Of a stretch of 64,000 bases of DNA, positions 1 through 8,817 are shown piece after piece. The translations under genes and the position numbers were made by a program. Numbering within the stretch: the stretch's first letter is position 1; each line of letters begins with the position of its first letter. The notes beneath the pieces are model-generated. The model was not told the origin of the DNA and ran no database searches. It saw only the letters and a program-made list of their open reading frames with translations. The DNA is from Neobacillus rhizosphaerae (GTDB lineage: Bacteria > Bacillota > Bacilli > Bacillales > Cytobacillaceae): positions 1-64,000 of the forward strand of contig NZ_CALBWS010000005.1 in NCBI RefSeq assembly GCF_937468385.1, read 5' to 3'.

Positions 1-1
1 A

Positions 2-901
2 TATAAAAAAGCAGCTATTAAATGCAAGGATAAAAAGCTGCTGTTTAGCAATGGAAAACAACAATCCCCCTTAGTGATCCCTCAACCAAAGCACATTGAT
101 TTCCATACAATAAAAAGTGCCCAAATCGTTTGGCACAAAGATCAATACTGGATGCATATAGCGGTGGAGGTACCAAAACAAAAGCAAGTACAAGGTAATA
201 AGGAAGCTGGCTGTGATTTAGGGCTCATACATGCGGCTGTTTTAAGTGACGGAAACAATCACTTCATTGTCACAGGAAGAGAACTTCGCTCGTTACAGCG
301 CTACAGAAACAAAAAGTTAAAAGAGCTTCAGAAGCTCATTGGCCGGAAAAAGCCAGATTCGAACAAAAGGCAAAAACTCATTTTGTGTAAACGCCGTTTT
401 TTAGAAAAACTGGAACGGAGAATTGAGTACCTATTGCATACGATTTCGAAAATGGTCACCGATTGGTGTGTGGAAAACCACATTAAAGCACTCTATATCG
501 GAACACCGGATGGCGTTCAAAAGAATACGAAGAAGAAAAAGAAAACAAGAAAAGAAATTCGTCAACAATTGTCCAATTGGAGTTTTGGGCAATTAATTGA
601 AAAAATAACATACAAATTGAAACTTCGAGGAGTCAAAGTCCAACTTGTGGAAGAGTCCTACACTTCCGGTACGTGCCCTTCATGCGGAGAATTCAGTAAA
701 CAATGGAATCGAAACTTCCACTGTCCGTGTGGTGCGAAAGGACATCGGGATCTAGTGGGTGCCGTGAATATTTTGGACAAGTCTATCAATAAACAATTCA
801 AGAAAAATCGAGAACTACCAAAAATAGAAGATACAAAGTATCGCCGAGTCCTTTTAACCCCCATTGTCCCGCACAATGGGGCTAAAAGGGCAGTGGCGTA
901 G
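2..901 (+). CDS. tnpB: TnpB-like RNA-guided nuclease/transposase accessory protein, 5' truncated by window edge
   Basis: The frame is open from base 2, so the GTG at 74 is only an internal codon and the true start lies outside the window. Visible are a RuvC-I motif (GCDLGL), a positively charged bridge region, a four-cysteine zinc ribbon (TCPSCG ... CPCG) and a RuvC-III motif (HRDLVGAVNI). The RuvC-II position reads ALYIGTPDGV and lacks the usual glutamate. A glutamate occurs instead in VEESYTS just before the zinc ribbon, as in TnpB groups with a rearranged catalytic site. TnpB proteins of IS200/IS605 elements are RNA-guided nucleases. No TnpA is in view, and the element could be a tnpB-only IS1341 type. 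Family assignment is firm; activity is unknown. Confidence 0.9.
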   Translation, partial: YKKAAIKCKDKKLLFSNGKQQSPLVIPQPKHIDFHTIKSAQIVWHKDQYWMHIAVEVPKQKQVQGNKEAGCDLGLIHAAVLSDGNNHFIVTGRELRSLQRYRNKKLKELQKLIGRKKPDSNKRQKLILCKRRFLEKLERRIEYLLHTISKMVTDWCVENHIKALYIGTPDGVQKNTKKKKKTRKEIRQQLSNWSFGQLIEKITYKLKLRGVKVQLVEESYTSGTCPSCGEFSKQWNRNFHCPCGAKGHRDLVGAVNILDKSINKQFKKNRELPKIEDTKYRRVLLTPIVPHNGAKRAVA

Positions 902-1048
902 TGCCTATGATTGGGCTGCGGTATGTGTTTTTCACTACATGTCGTAATGAACTGGAGAAGCAGTAAGACCTAGAAGCCCCGGCTGACAGGCGGCTTTGAT
1001 GAAGGTTTAAAAAAGAATCCCCTGGATTTATCCATGGGGAGAAGTCAA
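880..1048 (+). ncRNA. Candidate omega/reRNA scaffold of TnpB
   Basis: In IS605-type elements the guide RNA is transcribed through the tnpB 3' end and the right end, with the flanking DNA as guide. The stretch after tnpB is structured: AAGCC and GGCTT arms around 974-998, then the terminal hairpin at 1019-1039. The guide would begin at 1049 and match the HPr-like gene. This is inferred from position and fold only. Confidence 0.4.
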
Positions 1049-1311
1049 TCTGCTAACCCTTCCTTATTTAAAGTATCTTGCAAAGAGGTTAATGCCTCTT
1101 GCTCATCTTTACCTTCTGCACTGATTTTAATTTCAGCACCTTGTCCAATTCCTAGTGACATAACACCAATAATTGATTTTAAGTTAGCTTTTTTCTCTTT
1201 GTATTCGATATTTATATCAGAATCAAACTTACTTGCAGCATGTACTAACAAAGTTACTGGGCGAGCGTGTAGACCTCCCACAGCTATTACCTTGAATTGT
1301 TTTTCAACCAT
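1045..1311 (-). CDS. HPr-like phosphocarrier protein
   Basis: An 88-residue HPr of normal length. GLHARP carries the phosphorylatable His15 and [11 protein letters not shown] carries the regulatory Ser46 of Gram-positive HPr, so it could serve both PTS phosphotransfer and HPr kinase signalling. The ATG at 1311 is chosen because AAGGAGT lies 9 bases upstream; a TTG at 1320 is too close to that site. It is the last gene after an epimerase and a YitT protein, and is probably a pathway-specific HPr beside a PTS locus rather than the main ptsH, which is normally next to ptsI. The stop codon overlaps the insertion-element end, so the original C-terminus may have been altered by a residue or more. 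Confidence 0.85.
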   Translation of the reverse strand: MVEKQFKVIAVGGLHARPVTLLVHAASKFDSDINIEYKEKKANLKSIIGVMSLGIGQGAEIKISAEGKDEQEALTSLQDTLNKEGLAD

Positions 1312-1383
1312 TACTATCAAACTCCTTCATAAGTTACAAATTGGTATTTTAATAAACATTGTGTCAATCCTAAATTTCCGCAC

Positions 1384-1986
1384 CTATACAAGAGCACTAG
1401 ATGAGAATTTTCCAACAATAAATTTAATGGAATAGATTATTACTAATAGTGATAGAAAAGAATAGATTGATATGCTATAGTTTTTACTAATCACGCCTGA
1501 ACTAATAACAACGAGACCGTCTAGAACTAATAGAATCTTTGGTATTTTTAAAGATTTAAACACTTTATTGATGAGCAAGGCGGCAAGATCTGTTCCTCCA
1601 GTCGCACATTGTCTAACGATGGCAATACCAATAGCTGTTCCAACCAATAATCCACCAACAATCCCTGCTACTAATAAATTATCCGTTACGTGGGTATCCG
1701 GTATTAATTTTAGAAAAACAGGTCCGATTAATGTTATATATAATGTTTTCACTCCGAAACTCTTACCGAGAAAAATGACTCCCAATATCAATAATGGAAT
1801 GGAAATCAGCGGGGACATGTATTCAACGGGCACTCCTGTAAAGGAGCTGAAGATAATAGACATGCCAGTTATACCGCCGGGTGCCATTGTATGCTCCTTA
1901 AAAAACAGATTAACAGCTAATGCTATTAATAAAGCAGATATTGTAATAAGTAAATAATCTTTAATCAATACTTCCTTTTTCATCAT
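1384..1986 (-). CDS. YitT-family membrane protein
   Basis: A 200-residue hydrophobic protein with about five or six membrane segments and the family-type motif APGGITGMS near residue 36; RQCATGGTDLAA follows around residue 127. YitT proteins (DUF161) are common Firmicute membrane proteins, several of which carry a C-terminal DUF2179 domain; that domain is absent here. Transport function is suspected for the family but not established. AAGGAG lies 3 bases before the first ATG and 6 before the second at 1983, which may be the real start. It lies between the epimerase and HPr genes, suggesting a role in the same sugar pathway. Confidence 0.7.
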   Translation of the reverse strand: MMKKEVLIKDYLLITISALLIALAVNLFFKEHTMAPGGITGMSIIFSSFTGVPVEYMSPLISIPLLILGVIFLGKSFGVKTLYITLIGPVFLKLIPDTHVTDNLLVAGIVGGLLVGTAIGIAIVRQCATGGTDLAALLINKVFKSLKIPKILLVLDGLVVISSGVISKNYSISIYSFLSLLVIIYSIKFIVGKFSSSALV

Positions 1987-2002
1987 GTACTCCTTAGCTT
2001 TT

Positions 2003-2032
2003 AAAAAAAACCTCTCATTTTCATAATGAGAG
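2003..2032 (-). terminator. Intrinsic terminator between epimerase and YitT genes
   Basis: Arms CTCTCATT (2012-2019) and AATGAGAG (2025-2032) form an 8-bp stem followed on the minus strand by eight T residues (2003-2010). It should reduce read-through from the epimerase gene into the YitT and HPr genes. Confidence 0.6.
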
Positions 2033-2042
2033 ATTTTCTTAT

Positions 2043-2759
2043 TTATTCTAACCCGAATTTTTCTGATGCTGCATCAATAGCCGCTCTACATTTCTTAACT
2101 CCTGCTGTAATTCCTTCTTTATCTTTAAAAATAGCTGAAGAAAGAATGACAATATCAGGGTTACACTCAATTAGAGGGTCCATATTATCGAAGCGTAATC
2201 CTCCGTCGATAGCTAATTCACACTTTGGATTCTTTTCGTCAATCATCTTTCTTGCCCTTCTAATCATATCTAGGGAGCTCTTTCTCCAACCCCAATTGTC
2301 TTTTCCATCGGTTTCATCGACACCATGAACGACAATTTGCAAGCGATCGATATCATAAATTGCTTCATCCACAAAGCATAAAGGCGTGTAACATCCAACT
2401 GTTAAACCAACCTTCATACCAAACTCTCTACAGTAATTGATAATGTATGCCAATGGAGCCCCCAAGAAGTTTTCTGCAGGAATGATCAGCATATTACAAC
2501 CTGCTGCTGCAATTTTTTCAATGAACAAGCGGTCCATATCTTTAGTATATATATGGCATTCGATGTGTTTATCAGTTATCGGTCTGATAGCTTCGATAAT
2601 TTGGTGACCACCCATTAATTGCATGTTCTTCAAGTCGTGCATGTCTGCAGCATCACTATGAATATAGTCTATCCCTGCATTGGAAGCTTCCTCTACAACT
2701 GATGCAATGTGACCATAATTTACATGTGCTAACCCTGCTGCTATTTTAATATGTTTCAT
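2043..2759 (-). CDS. Ribulose-phosphate 3-epimerase-like TIM-barrel protein
   Basis: A 238-residue protein with the Rpe-type layout of metal and phosphate residues: IHSDAAD near residue 33, ECHIY near 68, and the C-terminal LAIDGGLRFDN with the catalytic Asp. The usual HVDVMDG motif is replaced, so this is a divergent branch, plausibly acting on another pentose or ketohexose phosphate (the family includes D-allulose-6-phosphate 3-epimerase). It leads a minus-strand group with YitT and HPr and is divergent from a PTS EIIA gene. Epimerase chemistry is likely; the substrate cannot be read from the sequence. Confidence 0.7.
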   Translation of the reverse strand: MKHIKIAAGLAHVNYGHIASVVEEASNAGIDYIHSDAADMHDLKNMQLMGGHQIIEAIRPITDKHIECHIYTKDMDRLFIEKIAAAGCNMLIIPAENFLGAPLAYIINYCREFGMKVGLTVGCYTPLCFVDEAIYDIDRLQIVVHGVDETDGKDNWGWRKSSLDMIRRARKMIDEKNPKCELAIDGGLRFDNMDPLIECNPDIVILSSAIFKDKEGITAGVKKCRAAIDAASEKFGLE

Positions 2760-3231
2760 AAGTCAATCCCTCTTTCGCTTCACCATATTTGTTACATCTA
2801 TTTCATTTGTAGAACTGAATAATTCACCTAGCAAACTTCCTTTAGAATATTGTTTGATTGTAGTCAACTAGGTAAAAATCCTTTGTGAGACTGAATTTTG
2901 CTTCTCTATGATTTCATCTTACATTTCTTTATTATTTACCGTCAATAGAGTGAGCTACTCTTAAAATTACCTTTAAATAGTGGTAAGAATTATACATCTA
3001 GGTTTTACCACAGTTACCTCTTGTAAGTAATGAATAGTATATTTCCTTTAATTGCAATGGCTTTTCGAGGAAGGTGGCACCAGTCGACCTACACGATGGT
3101 CTGTTCCAAAATGGAGGGGGTGCCTTATTATAGTGGTATAGGGTTTTTTCACTTAATTTTATAATTGCCCAAAAAGTAATTGTTTGTTTTTTTCTGTTTC
3201 TTTGTGGAAATGATTATACACTATCGCTTTA
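2760..3231. other. Long divergent intergenic region with two inverted repeats
   Basis: This non-coding stretch separates the minus-strand epimerase group from the plus-strand PTS genes. It contains GTGGTAA/TTACCAC arms at 2980-2986 and 3005-3011, a possible operator, and a hairpin made of AAGGtgGCACC at 3071-3081 with GGTGCCTT at 3119-3126. I saw no open frame with a ribosome binding site. The PRD regulator encoded at 7.3-8.8 kb is the natural candidate to act here. Confidence 0.35.
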
Positions 3232-3260
3232 TTGTATTAATAAAATATTGTGAATATAAT
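3232..3260 (+). promoter_or_regulatory. Candidate sigma-A promoter of the PTS genes
   Basis: TTGTAT (3232-3237), a 17-base spacer and a perfect TATAAT (3255-3260) stand 31 bases before the EIIA start. Confidence 0.5.
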
Positions 3261-3291
3261 TTAGTTAGTTTAACTGAAGGGAAGATAAAAA

Positions 3292-3768
3292 ATGTTAAAA
3301 TTTTTTAACAAGGAATTTCAATTATTATCACCTGTTGATGGAGAAACATTTGATTTGTCACTTATGCCAGATCCAGTATTTGCTCAAAAGATGGCAGGTG
3401 ATGGGGTGGCTATAAATACATCGGGAGATATATTTGTGGCTCCTGCTGATGGAGAAATTACCCTTATTCTCGAAACAAATCATGCATATGGAATGAGAAT
3501 GGACAGCGGAATGGAAGTATTAGTCCATATTGGTGTTGACACGGTAGAATTAGGCGGGGAAGGATTTACTCGACTTATAGAACCAGGTCAAAATGTTAAA
3601 GCAGGCACGCCTATCATAAAAATTGATCGAGAGTTTCTATTGGAGAAAAACTATTGTTTACACACACCATTATTAATAACGAATATCGACAAAACTAAAT
3701 CGATTACTCCTCATTTAAATCAATCTGTCAAATCTGGCGAAGGTATCGCTATCTCATATAAAGTTTAA
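3292..3768 (+). CDS. PTS glucose-type EIIA component
   Basis: A 158-residue stand-alone EIIA of the Glc/Crr family. NHAYGMRM holds the first histidine (about residue 64) and LVHIGVDTVELGG holds the phosphorylated His (about residue 79). It would accept phosphate from HPr and pass it to the EIICB encoded at 5.5 kb. AAGGGAAG lies 9 bases before the ATG. A separate EIIA gene beside an EIICB lacking its own EIIA domain makes a complete permease. Confidence 0.9.
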   Translation: MLKFFNKEFQLLSPVDGETFDLSLMPDPVFAQKMAGDGVAINTSGDIFVAPADGEITLILETNHAYGMRMDSGMEVLVHIGVDTVELGGEGFTRLIEPGQNVKAGTPIIKIDREFLLEKNYCLHTPLLITNIDKTKSITPHLNQSVKSGEGIAISYKV

Positions 3769-3861
3769 ATACCATATGGAGGATGTTCAAAAACAACTAA
3801 GGACGTTTCCAAATGTTCAGCACTAAAATGACCCAAATCAGACCAAGATATTCTACATTTA

Positions 3862-3907
3862 AAATAAGAAGACTATTAAAACTTAGATTTTAATAGTCTT
3901 CTTATTT
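3862..3907 (+). terminator. Perfect 20-bp hairpin after EIIA gene
   Basis: Arms at 3862-3881 and 3888-3907 (AAGACTATTAAAA / TTTTAATAGTCTT core) are fully complementary around the loop CTTAGA. AT-rich flanks on both sides suggest a terminator or partial read-through regulator between EIIA and the dipeptidase. The rest of 3,769-4,123 shows nothing I can name. Confidence 0.6.
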
Positions 3908-4123
3908 GTTTAGACAGCTTTTCTTTCTGTGACTGTTTACTCTCATACATATAGAAAGCTTTTAACATTTCTTCAAATGAAAATCACAACTAATTGCCAT
4001 AATATTAAGGTAGTTATTATCAATATTGGAACCCTTGTCACTACATACCATGGCGCATATAATTTATTTGTGAACTGAATTAGAATATCAACTTCTCTAT
4101 AAATCTCATTTACAAAGGAGGTA

Positions 4124-5527
4124 ATGACTATATTAGACAGATCATATATACAAGAACAAATAAAAGGCGAGAAAGATAATCTCATAAGAGACATTGCCTC
4201 TCTTGTGGAAATACCATCCATAAGACATGTGGAGAATAAATATGAAAATGCACCATTTGGTAAAGATATACGAGATGCATTTGATATGTTCATAAAGATT
4301 GCAACAAGAGAAGGGCTACTATGTGAAGATTTCGAAGGCTTTGCACTACATGCTGAATACGGTAAAGGTGATGAAATTATCGGAATATTAGGACATCTAG
4401 ATATAGTACCGATATTCGAAGACGATCAATGGAATACAGATCCCTTTAAGCTCGTTGAAATAGATGGGCATTTATATGGTAGGGGCGTTAATGATGATAA
4501 AGCTCCTTTGATCGCTGCACTATATGCCTTGAAAATTTTAAAAGAGGCTAATGTCGAATTTAAGAGAAGGGTGAGGTTGATTATAGGTGGGGCTGAAGAA
4601 ACAACATGGGAATGTATGGAACACTATTTTTCCAATAATCCTCAGCCAATTTATAGTTTTTCACCAGATGGGGACTTTCCAATTGTAAATGGAGAAAAAG
4701 GAATCATAAATTATACTTATACGTACAGTGCAATTACAGATGTTGATAGTATGCATAATCTTATTAAAATTGAGACTAAAGATGAAGATGGCTTTGTATG
4801 TGATTATGCAAAAGTTACCTTTAAATCCTCTAATATTGATAAATTAAAAGAGTTACTAAAAGAGGCTGAATCAATTGTTATTGATGGAGAGAAAGTCATT
4901 GTTATTTACACTGGTTTGAGAGCGCTTTCTAGAAACCCTCATAGAGGGATAAATGCACTTTTTAAACTAGGTAAAGACTTAAACCATTTAATAGAATTGA
5001 ATGCAAAAGGTCAATATTTAAGACGTCTTTTAAATCAATATTTTTTGGATGATGTAAAAGGGGAAAAGGTAAACCTTTATGATGAAGATGAAGTAATGGG
5101 TTTTACCACCCTTTGTTTAAAAAATGTGAACTTTAGAAACGAAGAAATTGTTATTCATTTCGATTTTAGATATCCAAAGTCATCAAATAAAAATCACATT
5201 AAACATACTTTTGAAAAAATAGCCGAGGACAATCATATACAACTAACCATTACGAAGGAACTAGATGTTCATTATGTAAGCCCAGAAAGCGAACTGATCA
5301 AAAACTTACAAATGGCATATAAAAATGTAACTGGTGAAGATGCAGAACTATTTTCTAAAGGCGGTGCCTCATATGCGAGAACATTAAAAGAAGGTGTAGT
5401 CTTTGGACCCACGTTCAGTGGTGACACGCCAAATACACATAAAGCAAATGAAAATATAAAACTGCAAACCTTATTTAAAGCAATTGAGATTTATTGTGAG
5501 GCGATATATTTATTGGCTTGTAAATAG
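4124..5527 (+). CDS. M20-family dipeptidase, PepV-like
   Basis: A 467-residue metallopeptidase with the M20 signature: GHLDIVP (metal His and Asp), GRGVNDDKAP (bridging Asp), GAEETTWECM (catalytic and metal Glu), SPDGDFPI, and a late THKANENIK His. Length and order fit PepV/Sapep dipeptidases, cytoplasmic di-zinc enzymes that cleave dipeptides, some with an N-terminal beta-Ala or D residue. The AAAGGAGG site ends only two bases before the ATG, so the start is slightly uncertain. It sits between the EIIA and EIICB genes, twelve bases before the latter. That placement hints that the PTS substrate carries an amide- or peptide-linked group, which is inference only. Confidence 0.85.
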   Translation: MTILDRSYIQEQIKGEKDNLIRDIASLVEIPSIRHVENKYENAPFGKDIRDAFDMFIKIATREGLLCEDFEGFALHAEYGKGDEIIGILGHLDIVPIFEDDQWNTDPFKLVEIDGHLYGRGVNDDKAPLIAALYALKILKEANVEFKRRVRLIIGGAEETTWECMEHYFSNNPQPIYSFSPDGDFPIVNGEKGIINYTYTYSAITDVDSMHNLIKIETKDEDGFVCDYAKVTFKSSNIDKLKELLKEAESIVIDGEKVIVIYTGLRALSRNPHRGINALFKLGKDLNHLIELNAKGQYLRRLLNQYFLDDVKGEKVNLYDEDEVMGFTTLCLKNVNFRNEEIVIHFDFRYPKSSNKNHIKHTFEKIAEDNHIQLTITKELDVHYVSPESELIKNLQMAYKNVTGEDAELFSKGGASYARTLKEGVVFGPTFSGDTPNTHKANENIKLQTLFKAIEIYCEAIYLLACK

Positions 5528-5539
5528 AATGGGGGAATA

Positions 5540-7183
5540 ATGTTGAAGAATAAGATACAGGTTATTTCAGGCGCTATGATGATACCTATTATTTTATTAG
5601 TTGTTGCGGGGGTATTTATTGGAATAGGTTCAGCATTTGTTAATATGGAAAATGTTGCGGCCCTCGGTCTAGCTGGAATTATTAAGGAAGGTGGATTTCT
5701 ACATTCATTCTTTAGGGTCATAAATGACTTAGGATTTATGGTTATGAGATTCCTCCCAATATTCTTTGCTGTAGGGATAGCTTTTGGTCTATCCAAGAAA
5801 GAAAAAGGTTGGGGAGCTTTTGGCGGTTTAGTCATGTATATTGCTTTGAATACTGTTATCAGCACTATACTGAATATCAATGGATTGACTGCAGAATCTA
5901 CAACAGCAGAAGCTTTCATGAAAGCAGGATTCTCTGATCAAGATGCATTAAATAAAAGTTCACTATATACAACATTTTTAGGGATTTTTACATATAACTT
6001 TAGTATTTTTGGTTCAATCATTTCAGGTGCTGTAGCAAGTGCCGTTCATAATAAATTTTGCAACCAAGAGTTGCCAAATGCACTTTCATTCTTTTCAGGT
6101 CCACGTTTTTCGATTATGATGATGTTTGTCTTTTCAATTCCACTAGGGTTACTTATGTATTTTATATGGCCATACATTGGAAATGGTCTTGCCGCAGTTG
6201 GCGGTTTCATTGGAAGCAGTGGTCTAATTGGAACATTTACTTTCGGAGCACTGGACAAGGCTTTATTACCAATTGGAATCCATCACTTAATTGCATTCCC
6301 GATCGAATATACAAGCATAGGGGGCGTTAAGGAAATAGGTGGTAAGATATTTGAAGGTGTAAATAATATAAAATTAGCACAAATGGGAGATCCGAATACA
6401 ACTGAATATATCACACGTAATTTCTCAACAGGTCGTATTCTTAATCACTTTGGAGCGTTACCTGGCATTGGATTGGCCATTTATGTTTGCGCTAAGCCTG
6501 AGAATAGGAAAAGAGTATTGTCAATCTTAATTCCAGCCATACTTACAGCAATGTTGGTTGGTGTTACAGAGCCAATCGAGTATACATTTTTATTCGTAGC
6601 ACCATTATTATATTTCTTTGTATATGTTCCAATGAATGGTCTTGCTTATGTATTAACGGAAGCATTCCATGTATCGATTATGGGAGAATCATTTAGAAAC
6701 ATGTTTCCAAACTTTTTACAACCCGATAAAGTGAGTGCATTACCTTTACTATTCCTTATCCCTTTATACTTTGCACTATTTTTCTTTGTCTTTAGGTTCT
6801 TGATTAAAAAATTCAACATTAAGACACCAGGACGTGGGGATGAAGAGGTAAAGTTCTTCTCTAAAAAAGATTACAAGGAGAAAAAAGGTGAAGTTGCAAA
6901 AAGTGAAGTTGCAGCTGCAGTTGCACAAACGGATCAAGAGGCTCAAATCACTGGTATAATAGCGGGGTTAGGCGGTGCTGAAAATATTGAAAACGTTACA
7001 AACTGTGCGACCCGACTTCGAGTAGAATTAAAGGATAGCGAAAAAACCGTTAGTGATAATGTTTGGTTAAACGAACTTGGAGCAATTGGTGTAGTTAGAA
7101 AAACTAAATCTATACAAGTAATATATGGTGCACATGTCATTATCTTGGCAAGCAAAGTAAAAGATCAATTAGGGTTGGATTAA
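5540..7183 (+). CDS. PTS EIICB permease, glucose/maltose/N-acetylglucosamine type
   Basis: A 547-residue fusion. Residues 1-430 form a PTS_EIIC membrane domain with about ten hydrophobic segments. A charged linker of about 50 residues follows. The EIIB domain covers the last 80 residues, with the phosphocysteine in TNCATRLRVEL (Cys about 489). It imports and phosphorylates a sugar using the EIIA encoded upstream. GGGGGAA lies just before the ATG. The domain order matches MalX/GlvC/PtsG-type permeases, but the sugar cannot be told from the sequence. Confidence 0.9.
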   Translation: MLKNKIQVISGAMMIPIILLVVAGVFIGIGSAFVNMENVAALGLAGIIKEGGFLHSFFRVINDLGFMVMRFLPIFFAVGIAFGLSKKEKGWGAFGGLVMYIALNTVISTILNINGLTAESTTAEAFMKAGFSDQDALNKSSLYTTFLGIFTYNFSIFGSIISGAVASAVHNKFCNQELPNALSFFSGPRFSIMMMFVFSIPLGLLMYFIWPYIGNGLAAVGGFIGSSGLIGTFTFGALDKALLPIGIHHLIAFPIEYTSIGGVKEIGGKIFEGVNNIKLAQMGDPNTTEYITRNFSTGRILNHFGALPGIGLAIYVCAKPENRKRVLSILIPAILTAMLVGVTEPIEYTFLFVAPLLYFFVYVPMNGLAYVLTEAFHVSIMGESFRNMFPNFLQPDKVSALPLLFLIPLYFALFFFVFRFLIKKFNIKTPGRGDEEVKFFSKKDYKEKKGEVAKSEVAAAVAQTDQEAQITGIIAGLGGAENIENVTNCATRLRVELKDSEKTVSDNVWLNELGAIGVVRKTKSIQVIYGAHVIILASKVKDQLGLD

Positions 7184-7209
7184 TAAAAAGAAGAAGTGAT
7201 ATAAATTGT

Positions 7210-7256
7210 ATCGTAGAAGCAGTGGCTTTCCATTATAGACCATGTGCTTCTACGAT
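7210..7256 (+). terminator. Intrinsic terminator after EIICB gene
   Basis: Arms ATCGTAGAAGCA (7210-7221) and TGCTTCTACGAT (7245-7256) are perfectly complementary and followed by TTTCT. The minus-strand regulator gene ends 19 bases further, so the hairpin may serve both convergent units. Confidence 0.7.
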
Positions 7257-7274
7257 TTTCTACTAGATTTCCCT

Positions 7275-8801
7275 TTAATTAGACAAACTATTTTTATCTG
7301 AATAGATTTTTTTGATAATTGAATTTAACAGTCGTATATCAAGTTCTTTCAAAAGAGGACTAATGGTAAGGATCCTAGTCGAATTAGTAATTGTCAATGG
7401 AATGGTTGTGATGATCAAATCAATACCTCGAAGATCATAATCGAATATAGAAGTAGATGTTTTTAATGCTACAATTTCTAGTTGATTGAATTCCATTTTC
7501 AGTTTATTGACTAAGAGCTGAGAAGTACCAATACTGCTATGACAAACGATAATTGTTTTTAAAGGTTTCTTGGCTCTGTCAATGGCTGTTACTAAATGAA
7601 GAGTCAAATAACCAATTTCTGATTCATCAACGTTACAATTCAAGGATTCTTTTATTATATAGGTAGACTGTTTGGCTACGTCATATGTGTATGGATAGAC
7701 ATTTTGTATATCCTCTAGAATGGGATTGTTTAGTGTTAACCCATGCTTAAGTCTGATAATGGCTGGAGCTAGATGCATGGTAAGAGAAGAAAGAAGTTCC
7801 TTATCTTTACATAACGGTATCGACAATGCCTTTTCCCAGCAGAGAATAACCTGTTTTGCAATTTTATACGATTCGTTCTGTTGTGATTCTTCTTGATCTT
7901 TGCTCGTATCAGTCTTAGAACCTTTAATATGCACAAGTAAATAAGCAATTTCATGTTGGTTAAATGTGATATTAAATTCTTCACCAACTGCATTAAATAT
8001 AGTTTCGACTTCAAAGAATTCTGGATCGCTCTTTAGTTCCTCTAAAAATTCTTCGGAAAGAATGATATTCTTATTTTCAGAAATCCTTTTAATACATATG
8101 GCTATCAGTATTAAAAGTGAAAAAAGTGATTCGTCAGAAAACCTAAATCCACCTAATGAATTCTTAGTAAAAACTAATCTTTTAAGCGTAGGTAAATCAA
8201 TATCTAAAATACTCCTTAAAGAAACTGAGAAAGTATCTTCCTCAGTTTCTTTATGTGATTGAAAATAGCCAACCAGTTCTAAATGACTCTTCTGCAACCT
8301 AATCAGTGATGTAATGGCTTTTCGCAAATTCTTTTCTTTCCCGATGATTTCTAACCCATGGTTTGTTTTACGAATTAGTTCAATTTTGTACTCCTTCAGC
8401 CATTGATGTATTTCTAGTAAATCTTTATGAATAGTTGCCCGACTCACATATAGTTGGCTAGAAAGTTCATGAATTCTTATCTTATTTTCACCCGTGAGTA
8501 ATTTCTCGAGGATAATGCACTTCCGGTCCAGTGGAGAATAGGATTCAACCACATGTGTTTTTTCCTTTATCTCCTGCAAAACTCTTAGTTTTTTATTTTC
8601 TTCACCTAGTATTGCTACTCCTACGCCAGTTTTCTTATCCAAAACTAGTTGAAATTCTTTTATCCAATCTTCAAGCAAGAACAAATCATTTCTTATTGTT
8701 TTATTCGAAACGGCTAATGATTTTGAGATGGTATCGACAGTTATATAATCGTTAGATCGCAGCAAGAGTTCTGTAATTGTTGCCAAGCGTTTACTTACCA
8801 T
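7275..8801 (-). CDS. PRD-domain transcriptional regulator (MtlR/BglG-type activator)
   Basis: A 508-residue regulator. An N-terminal winged helix covers about residues 1-60 (DTISKSLAVSNKTIRNDL), with a second HTH around 100-140 (SSQLYVSRATIHKDL). Two PRD domains follow with the conserved histidines in HEIAYLLVHIKG and GYLTLHLVTAID. A C-terminal EIIB-like domain begins VCHSSIGTSQLLV. No C-terminal EIIA domain is present. Such proteins are controlled by phosphorylation from HPr and their cognate EIIB, tying expression of the sugar locus to substrate flux. The gene starts 16 bases after the aldolase-like gene, so the two probably form one operon. Confidence 0.85.
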   Translation of the reverse strand: MVSKRLATITELLLRSNDYITVDTISKSLAVSNKTIRNDLFLLEDWIKEFQLVLDKKTGVGVAILGEENKKLRVLQEIKEKTHVVESYSPLDRKCIILEKLLTGENKIRIHELSSQLYVSRATIHKDLLEIHQWLKEYKIELIRKTNHGLEIIGKEKNLRKAITSLIRLQKSHLELVGYFQSHKETEEDTFSVSLRSILDIDLPTLKRLVFTKNSLGGFRFSDESLFSLLILIAICIKRISENKNIILSEEFLEELKSDPEFFEVETIFNAVGEEFNITFNQHEIAYLLVHIKGSKTDTSKDQEESQQNESYKIAKQVILCWEKALSIPLCKDKELLSSLTMHLAPAIIRLKHGLTLNNPILEDIQNVYPYTYDVAKQSTYIIKESLNCNVDESEIGYLTLHLVTAIDRAKKPLKTIIVCHSSIGTSQLLVNKLKMEFNQLEIVALKTSTSIFDYDLRGIDLIITTIPLTITNSTRILTISPLLKELDIRLLNSIIKKIYSDKNSLSN

Positions 8802-8817
8802 GCTATCACCCCGAATT

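Larger units (their letters stand above)
1..1048 (+). mobile_element. IS200/IS605-family element, right part with right end
   Basis: The tnpB gene is followed by about 150 non-coding bases that end in an imperfect hairpin (CCCCTGGAT at 1019-1027 against ATCCATGGGG at 1030-1039). TCAA at 1045-1048 follows. A subterminal hairpin followed by TCAA matches the right end of IS605-type elements such as IS608. The flanking HPr-like gene begins within these last bases on the opposite strand, so 1048/1049 is the likely junction. The left end is outside the window. Confidence 0.65.

Noticed and set aside
3071..3126. T-box or other known riboswitch before the PTS EIIA gene
   Set aside because: AAGGTGGCACC superficially resembles a T-box core but lacks the GGTACCGCG part, specifier stem and terminator.
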